Shown here: positions 44,501 through 49,264 of the stretch, piece after piece | Numbering within the stretch: position 1 is the stretch's first letter | Layout of the letters: each line of letters opens with the position of its first letter | From: an uncultured Clostridia bacterium | GTDB taxonomy: Bacteria > Bacillota > Clostridia > Christensenellales > Borkfalkiaceae | Length of the DNA stretch: 49,264 nt | NCBI GenBank assembly: GCA_947629515.1 | Contig: CANRDY010000058.1 | Location: 1-49,264, forward strand | Reading direction: 5' to 3' | Made by a program: the position numbers and the translations under genes | Notes under the pieces: model-generated | The model's database searches: none | Told to the model about the DNA's origin: nothing | Seen by the model: only the letters and a program-made list of their open reading frames with translations

Positions 44501-47500
44501 GTCGGGTATCTCCACAACGCCGTTCTCGTCGCCCCTGCCGTTGTACTTTTCGAGATAGCGGCTTTCGACGGAGAACTCCTCTTTGAGCCTTATCACGCAG
44601 GAGCTGTTTATGAGCGAGTTCTTGACGCGCACCGTAACGCTTGCCGAACCGAAGTAGTCGAGAACGGTCACGGTCGCCTTGCTGCTGTCGGTCGGGTCGA
44701 CGTCGATCCTTATCTTAGCGGTGTTGCTCGAACTCCACGTGAGTTCGTAGTTGTTGTTGGTCTTGTTATAGGGTTCTACCGTGGCGGATATCTGCCGCGA
44801 TTCGCCCACCACCATTTCCATTATCGTGTCGGAAAGGGTTATTCCCGTAATGGAAATTTCGCCCTTGTTCCTGTCTCTTACGGTTACCGTCTTTGTGGCT
44901 TCGATGCGCTTTTGCACGCCCTCGTCGTAATCGAACACTTCGGCATAGGCGGTGATCGTCACCGTGCCCGCAGAAACGCCCGTTACAATGCCGTCCTTTA
45001 CGATGGCTTTGGTCTCGTCCGAGCTTTCCCACTTAACGCCGTCGGTCAAAACGCCCCTCGGCTCTATATTGAGTTCGCCCGTTAAGTTGACCTGACCGTT
45101 GATGTCGATGGTCTTACCGTCGTTGTTTCTGAACGAAAGTCCCGTTACTTCGGAAATATAGCTGTTGAGACAGATGAACTGCTGAACTCTGTTACGGGCG
45201 TAGTCGACCGCCTCGATGTAGAGGTTGCCGTCGTTTTCCATTATCTGGTTCCAATAGGGAGTTATGTCGAGTTTGTACTTGTTTACAGTGCCGCGCACAA
45301 CTTCGGGCGTGGGGATCATTCCCGATACGAGCGCGACCGAATCTACGGGCGTGTCGCCGTCCATTTCCCTGCAAGTGCTGATGAAGAAGCCCTGCAGATA
45401 GTGGTTATCGTAAAAGGCGAGTTCGAGGTATCTGCGGGTTATGTTGCCGTTGGCGTCCATGTCGTACTTTATCGTCGTCTCGTCGCCGACAAGCACGGGC
45501 GATTCGTTATCGATATAGAACGTGAACGAGAACTTGTTGTTATTGTTCTGTCTTTCGCCGTATTCGCCCTCTAAGAAACATTCGAGTTCGAGGGTGTACT
45601 TTGCGTTGTTGGGAAGTTTAAGTTCGTTGACGTTAAACCCGACGTCGACCCACGCGCCCCTCTCCTGTAAGCCGCTCGACTTGCCCGCGTTGTACGAAGT
45701 GCGTTCGAACACAAGCTCGCCCGTGAATGCGTCTTTTATCTTTATTTCAATGCGCTTTGCGCACCTTATAAGTCCGAGAGAAATGCCGTCGAGCTTGTAA
45801 AGCCCGTCTATGTTCTGCGTTAGCGAAGCCTTGTCCTCGAGAATGGGAACGTCGTCGTAGCCGTCCGCAAGGATATAGCCCGTCTGTCCCATGCCCCACA
45901 TCGCTTCCTGCGGGTCGCCGTTTACGCTCTGCGAGAGGAACTCGCCCATGGGGAGCGATCCGTATACAAGGGGTTTGAGCTTATCCTCTTCGAGTATGGA
46001 GCTGTCGACTTCCTGCGCGCCCACTTCGTACGCCGATACGTCGAGAATGGGAGCCGCAGACCAATCCCCGTAGAACGCGAGGAAGGGAATGTTGAGGTCG
46101 ATGCCGCCCGCGTCCTGCGCGAGGAGTTTGACAAAGCCCTCAACGAACATGCCGTTGGCGAAGTTGCCGTTGAGGTACGCCTTGTCATCGGCGGAGAGGG
46201 TCACCGTTACCGTGACTTTTGCGTCGGAATACCCGGGCACTATAAGGTTGTCGCCCGAAAGCACCGACTTAACGCCGCTGACCGTTTCCACATTGCGCTC
46301 TATGCCGCAGTCGTTGAAGATGTAAGGGGTCTCGGCTACGGTTATCTCGTCAGAGGACATCGACTCGGTCATAACGACGGGTGAAATTTTATAGGTCAAA
46401 GGTTTGTTGGAAGTGTTCGAAACGTTGAACGTAAGCTCGTAAACGCCCTTCTTTTCAACATCGTCGCCCAAAGAGAGTTTGGTCTTGTTCTGCCCTTCCA
46501 CATAAATATATCCGCGCGAGGTGACCGCCTTGCCTATGTCGGCAAGTCCCGCGCCCTGCTTTCTGGGCGAATAGGGGCTGCCCACCTCGTTATATGCGAT
46601 AGTCGCCGTGCTCATAGCAAGGCGATAGGTCATATCGGTAACTTCCTGCGGGGTGAAGTCGGGATAGCTCTCCTTTACGTACTGCCTTATGAGAATTATC
46701 GCGCCCGCCATGTTGGGACAAGCCATCGAAGTTCCGCTCATGGTATCGTAACCGCCGCGGACCGCCGAGTATATCTCGCCGCCGTGCGCGGTTATGTCGG
46801 GTTTGAGTTCGAGGTCGGGAAGGGTGCCCCAGCTCGAGAACTCAGACATGAAAGGACCCGCCTGATTCTTTTTGGAGAGGTATATCGTGCCCGTTCCCCT
46901 GCTCTCGAAGTGCTTGCCTATGTCCATAGTGACCGAGCACGCGGGCAGTTTGGAACGACCTATCGACATGCTTATTACGCCCGAGACGTTGTTGTAGATT
47001 ATACAGCCGACCGCCCCCGCTTCTTCCGCGGCGAGCACTTTGTCTTCAAAGGTCGAAACGCCGCGCTTTATTACGGCTATCTTGCCCCTTACGTCGAGTC
47101 CGCTGTAATTGGAATACTCGCCCGTGCCGGGGACTACCACGTAGTCGAATGTCGCTTCCTCGCGAGAGCCGAGCATCTCTTCGACGAAGTTCTTGTTGTC
47201 GCCGTTGGCTTTCGCACTCTCTTTGAAGTACACGTCGAGCTCGCCGTCGGCAACGGCGTAATATGACTTGACGCCGCTTATCGAAGCGACCGCCATTGCG
47301 GCGGGATAGCTTGCGGGCGAACCTACCGTGCCCGAGTCGGGATTGGTGGCGAGGTTGGTATTTCCCCAAAGGGAATTATACGCCGAAGAATAGTCGTTCG
47401 AAGCCGCGCATATGAGGCAGATACCCGAAGCGCGAATGGAATCGTAAATGAGGTTTACCTCTTCCTTGTCGCCCTCGCGCGCAAAGCCGCAGGAACTGCC

Positions 47501-48556
47501 GAGCGACATGTTTATGGCGTCGACGCCGAGGAGCACGCAGTCCGAAAGGGCGGCGAGTATGTCGGGCGTTTCCGCGCCCTGATCCTCGTTGCCAAACACC
47601 TTCATTATGGCGAGCTGTGCGTTTACGGCAACGCCCGTTATAACATCGTCGTCGCCGCCTATTATGCCCGCGACGTGGGTGCCGTGGTCGTTCACGGGGA
47701 ATACGTCGTGATCTTTGTCGGCGTAGTCGTATGCGTAGGGAACTTTATAGCTGATATAGACGTCGTCCGTTTCGAGTTCCTCGTTCTGATTGGCGAGGTT
47801 GAGGCGGGCGGCTTCGAGATTGCCCACCTCGTTGGTAACGTCGTCGTAAGTGAGCGCGAGGTCGTCGGTGTCGAGGTTGGGGAAGTTCTCCATGGCGAAC
47901 GCCGAGTGGGAATAATCAAGCCCCGTGTCGAGTATGGCTATTACCGTTCCCTGTCCCGTATAGCTCGTAACGTTGCCCGAGTTGTAAATACCCGTGTCTT
48001 CCCACACGTTTACGTTGTTTTCGGTAACTTCGGGAAGGGCGTAGGTATCGGAGATCATTACCGATTTGAAAACCCCGCTCTCCTCTATCTTCTCCACGTC
48101 GCCGTATTTAACGAGCATCGACAAGCCGTTGAATATCGCCGTGTAGTGATATTTTGTATCGTAAACCATTCCGCCAAGCTCTTTCAACGCCTGCTGCTGG
48201 CTGTCCAAAAGCTCTTCGGAATACATCGCGCCGTAGCTCGTCGCGGCAAATTCGCCCGCCGTCATGCCGAGGCGTTGGGCTTCGGTCATAAGACTTCTGT
48301 CGTCTACCGTGCCTATTATCCACACCTTTTCGCCGTCGTCGGGACGGTTGACCGAATCGGAATAGTCCAGCTCGGACGACGACGATACGGGAGTCGCGCC
48401 CGACGCGTCGGATACCGACACCGAGCTTTGGGCGGACGCCGAAACGGCAGGTTTGTAATCGGCGAGGGTAAGCCCGCCGATGAGCGCGCCGCACATCAAA
48501 AGGCTTAACGCCGCCTGTAAGGATCTACGCAATTTTTTTCTGGTTGAAATTAACAC
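41555..48556 (-). CDS. Subtilisin-like (S8) surface protease with PA, BIG2 and LRR domains
   Basis: A 2333-residue secreted protease, first gene of its operon. The signal peptide covers about 1-43. The S8 triad is visible: Asp210 in AILDTGLDY, His291 in NDHGTHVAG and Ser610 in SGTSMACPN, with oxyanion Asn387 in CAASN. A PA domain is inserted at about 425-560 and an Fn3-like C5a-peptidase-type domain at about 690-830. Two BIG2-like domains follow at about 1138-1227 and 1235-1313, then BspA-type LRR from about 1345 to 2130. The C-terminus is a hydrophobic span and basic tail (AAIAIAAFAARGSRKS) without LPXTG. The start is GTG, with GGGTGAT 5 bases upstream. The catalytic half resembles lactocepin/C5a-peptidase enzymes that cut host or dietary proteins; the LRR half is larger than the catalytic domain. 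Confidence 0.93.
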   Translation of the reverse strand: MLISTRKKLRRSLQAALSLLMCGALIGGLTLADYKPAVSASAQSSVSVSDASGATPVSSSSELDYSDSVNRPDDGEKVWIIGTVDDRSLMTEAQRLGMTAGEFAATSYGAMYSEELLDSQQQALKELGGMVYDTKYHYTAIFNGLSMLVKYGDVEKIEESGVFKSVMISDTYALPEVTENNVNVWEDTGIYNSGNVTSYTGQGTVIAILDTGLDYSHSAFAMENFPNLDTDDLALTYDDVTNEVGNLEAARLNLANQNEELETDDVYISYKVPYAYDYADKDHDVFPVNDHGTHVAGIIGGDDDVITGVAVNAQLAIMKVFGNEDQGAETPDILAALSDCVLLGVDAINMSLGSSCGFAREGDKEEVNLIYDSIRASGICLICAASNDYSSAYNSLWGNTNLATNPDSGTVGSPASYPAAMAVASISGVKSYYAVADGELDVYFKESAKANGDNKNFVEEMLGSREEATFDYVVVPGTGEYSNYSGLDVRGKIAVIKRGVSTFEDKVLAAEEAGAVGCIIYNNVSGVISMSIGRSKLPACSVTMDIGKHFESRGTGTIYLSKKNQAGPFMSEFSSWGTLPDLELKPDITAHGGEIYSAVRGGYDTMSGTSMACPNMAGAIILIRQYVKESYPDFTPQEVTDMTYRLAMSTATIAYNEVGSPYSPRKQGAGLADIGKAVTSRGYIYVEGQNKTKLSLGDDVEKKGVYELTFNVSNTSNKPLTYKISPVVMTESMSSDEITVAETPYIFNDCGIERNVETVSGVKSVLSGDNLIVPGYSDAKVTVTVTLSADDKAYLNGNFANGMFVEGFVKLLAQDAGGIDLNIPFLAFYGDWSAAPILDVSAYEVGAQEVDSSILEEDKLKPLVYGSLPMGEFLSQSVNGDPQEAMWGMGQTGYILADGYDDVPILEDKASLTQNIDGLYKLDGISLGLIRCAKRIEIKIKDAFTGELVFERTSYNAGKSSGLQERGAWVDVGFNVNELKLPNNAKYTLELECFLEGEYGERQNNNNKFSFTFYIDNESPVLVGDETTIKYDMDANGNITRRYLELAFYDNHYLQGFFISTCREMDGDTPVDSVALVSGMIPTPEVVRGTVNKYKLDITPYWNQIMENDGNLYIEAVDYARNRVQQFICLNSYISEVTGLSFRNNDGKTIDINGQVNLTGELNIEPRGVLTDGVKWESSDETKAIVKDGIVTGVSAGTVTITAYAEVFDYDEGVQKRIEATKTVTVRDRNKGEISITGITLSDTIMEMVVGESRQISATVEPYNKTNNNYELTWSSSNTAKIRIDVDPTDSSKATVTVLDYFGSASVTVRVKNSLINSSCVIRLKEEFSVESRYLEKYNGRGDENGVVEIPDDLGVLYISRSAFFGNEYIKKVIIPEGVETINEAAFYGCDNLEEVQLPESCATIGIYAFAWNPKLSTINLNHVTTINDLAFYNCPSLETLDLSHVSFVGSRTFCMCSGLKTLDITGVKYMGALAFAACYSLENIITGKYTQIGENAFIECVALRNVEFNGSALGDYAFANCTSLKSVVINSDLTALGDYAFYDCSALRTVKFNGTVGAIGDRTFAYCSSLTDFKLPDGLTKIGERAFAQDSQLTNVTASAYTNLNDVGTGAFINCVRLTSFKAVAGARYMQARDGILYDKSGKTLVVAPFAKQYANNGTFTVPTDVLKIGKNAFSYNQALRTVNFNNVREIGDGAFVYSRINTLNGTNNIISIGSNAFSQTALAQVTIPANVQYIGDYAFAYTDDGTQDYTITIPASVTYLGTGAFGFCKHVAGFVNNSALKELPAYTFAGTDLAAVTATSLGGFTSLGAYAFADSEVASADLTGSNITALGEGVFGGCEKLTSVTLCEGITAIAPYAFADSGITSIVLPASVVEIGARAFADSRIEHIYSAASPEADDFGAVTKVGDYAFSNTALAAIKADELTEVGAYAFAVGRGTPSKLAAITAPKLTTIGDHAFAGAIFTEANLGEVKEIGAYAFENSKLTAANFAKAENVGEHAFENAASLASLTIPAVKSIQAYAFKGTDISSLALPAVESLAPRAFNGATALATVTIAEGGAYFVHEGDGAIYRTLSNGKFELFCLPSAANVTALTVLDRTVRIEAYAVADNPNVTSVTLPTTLLSIGAGAFYNADALASITMNCVTAPVLESDYVLNQYTYNNFKKDYSEEETAGVAISVPANGQGYDSRLWKQYVGDVATRTDVQESQSTIALYENIEAIDLNALTVDDYTAVLSYRRLYNLLDSDQMAFIPADFVTKLNAAVARVTELYNAAHPELSQNTSAVDGGNEVVASIVEIENVQNNTSAGGILAAIASVVAAIAIAAFAARGSRKS

Positions 48557-48578
48557 GTTTAATCACCCGTTTTCTATC

Positions 48579-48620
48579 TGTATCGGGAACGCAAAACGAA
48601 CGCCGATTTTTATCGATACA
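48579..48620 (-). promoter_or_regulatory. Short stem at the 5' end of the protease-Opp transcript
   Basis: TGTATCG (48579-48585) and CGATACA (48614-48620) can pair as a 7-bp stem enclosing 28 bases. Its outer end coincides with the predicted transcription start, so the mRNA may begin with a hairpin, as in the MoxR/VWA unit. It is a weaker structure and could be chance. Confidence 0.35.
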
Positions 48621-48627
48621 CTATAAT

Positions 48628-48656
48628 ATTGTAAACGTGTAAAACCACTTTGTCAA
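48628..48656 (-). promoter_or_regulatory. Promoter of the protease-Opp operon
   Basis: Perfect TTGACA and TACAAT with a 17-base spacer. The leader is about 65 bases. A 10-bp palindrome GTCAATTGAC (48657-48666) abuts the -35 on its upstream side, a plausible but unproven operator. Upstream to about 48730 the sequence is AT-rich. Confidence 0.8.
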
Positions 48657-48666
48657 GTCAATTGAC

Positions 48667-48922
48667 CCCTAAATTGAAATACGGGGCTGAAAAGTTATTT
48701 ATAATTATATAATTAAAAATTATACTAAAAAGGGCGGCTTTTGGGCGATTTTGAGCCGATTTTATGCGTTTTTAGCCCGAATCCGCAAAACCGCGCCCCG
48801 ACTTTTGAAGTAAGCGGGCAGTTTTTCGCAAGGACTTCTTGCGCCCCGACGCGTAAAATTTTATGCAAAATTTATTAAATTATTCATTGTGCAGATGAAC
48901 ATACGGGCAACCCAAACAAAAC
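48667..48922. other. Gene-free AT-rich then GC-mixed intergenic stretch
   Basis: Between the protease promoter and the terminator of the next unit I see no supportable gene. 48690-48720 is almost pure A/T. 48730-48800 has short G/C-rich words (GGGCGGC, GAGCCGATTTTATGCG) with no exact array. Confidence 0.5.
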
Positions 48923-48955
48923 GCCGCCACGCCTTACGGATAAAGGCGGGGCGGC
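48923..48955 (-). terminator. Terminator of the gene entering from the right edge
   Basis: GCCGCCACGCCTT pairs with AAGGCGGGGCGGC with one mismatch, giving a 13-bp stem and 7-base loop. On the minus strand it is followed by GTTTTGTTTGGG. It lies about 150 bases after the stop of the partial gene. On the plus strand TTGCGGTCTTTTT follows, so it may work both ways. Confidence 0.65.
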
Positions 48956-49107
48956 TTGCGGTCTTTTTAAGAGGTTACGGTCAAAAGTAAGCCCGACGGG
49001 CGACAACGGTTGCGGGCGGACGGCTGAGCCGGGGGACGGATCGGGGAAATACGATTCGATAAAAGGCGGTTCGATAAAGGCGGGAAAGGCGGAAAAAAAG
49101 ATAATGG

Positions 49108-49264
49108 TCACTCGGTGAGGGAATTTTCGAGGACAAGGCAGAGGGACGAGAGAACGGTAAGGGTCTCGAAGATGGCGTTCGAATCGTCGGCGGTCAGCCC
49201 GCCCTTGGCTACCGCGCCGTTGACTACGACCGCCGCGTAGTTGAAAGACTTGAACAGTCTGTTA
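49108..49264 (-). CDS. C-terminal end of an unrecognised protein, cut by the window edge
   Basis: An open frame on the minus strand enters from the right edge and ends at TGA (49108-49110). The visible 51 residues begin NRLFKSFNYAAVVVNGAVAKGG and end LVLENSLTE. Codon choice (GCC, CTT, GAC, AAC) matches the neighbouring genes, and the reading frame is open with no stop. The mix of small hydrophobic and polar residues is compatible with a soluble or partly membrane-associated tail. No family is recognisable from so short a piece. A terminator-like hairpin follows downstream. Confidence 0.65.
   Translation of the reverse strand, partial: NRLFKSFNYAAVVVNGAVAKGGLTADDSNAIFETLTVLSSLCLVLENSLTE

Noticed and set aside
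41555-48556. Sortase (LPXTG) anchoring of the S8 protease or the giant lipoproteins
   Set aside because: No LPXTG-like motif precedes the protease C-terminal span, and the lipoproteins have no C-terminal span at all.
48884-49111. 75-residue minus-strand frame near the right edge
   Set aside because: It covers a terminator hairpin and starts inside the end of the partial gene; no ribosome site or coding signature.
1-49264. Mobile element, prophage or integrated island
   Set aside because: No transposase, integrase, recombinase, phage structural gene or flanking direct repeats at the tRNA-Leu gene were visible; base composition and codon use look even apart from the short GC-rich tract.

Overview
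The window looks like part of the chromosome of an uncultured, gut-type Clostridia bacterium (Bacillota; the Christensenellales and related lineages are a plausible home, but this is inference). The support is sigma-A-like promoters with exact 17-bp spacers, AGGAGG-type ribosome binding sites, a tRNA gene with encoded CCA, lipobox lipoproteins, a five-component Opp importer, and very large BspA-type leucine-rich-repeat (LRR) and InlB-type repeat surface proteins. I see no phage, transposase, integrase, CRISPR array or rRNA.

Left end (1-2590): a tRNA-Leu(UAG) gene on the minus strand with its promoter, a very GC-rich repetitive tract, then two plus-strand genes. One is an unrecognised Gly-rich membrane protein. 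The other is a DUF368 (PopT-type) undecaprenyl-phosphate transporter whose leader carries six GCGAAC repeats at 15-16-bp spacing. A strong terminator follows.

From 2599 to 48556 everything is on the minus strand, in four apparent transcription units, each with a recognisable promoter. Read in the direction of transcription, from the right: (A) 48556-29048, a nine-gene, about 19.5-kb unit. It encodes a 2333-residue subtilisin-like protease with its own LRR domain, an LRR lipoprotein, an InlB/beta-helix lipoprotein, OppA-OppB-OppC-OppD-OppF and a small membrane protein, with short gaps or overlaps throughout. (B) 28533-18901, a single giant 3210-residue LRR/InlB lipoprotein. (C) 18717-7943, a membrane protein with an external InlB-like domain, a MoxR AAA+ ATPase, a DUF58 protein, two membrane von Willebrand A (VWA) proteins and an LRR lipoprotein. 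(D) 7851-2599, a 1750-residue lipoprotein with InlB, MucBP-like and unassigned beta-rich repeats.

How they may work together (inference): unit A couples outside-the-cell proteolysis and adhesion to peptide import. The protease and LRR lipoproteins would capture and cut substrate, and Opp would take up the peptides. Its OppA, OppD and OppF are all enlarged by insertions, those in the two ATPases at the same structural position. Unit C joins a MoxR/VWA chaperone-type module to a surface LRR lipoprotein by a stop-start overlap, suggesting that the module matures, inserts or supervises cell-surface proteins.

A partial unrecognised gene enters from the right edge and ends at 49108, upstream of a good terminator.
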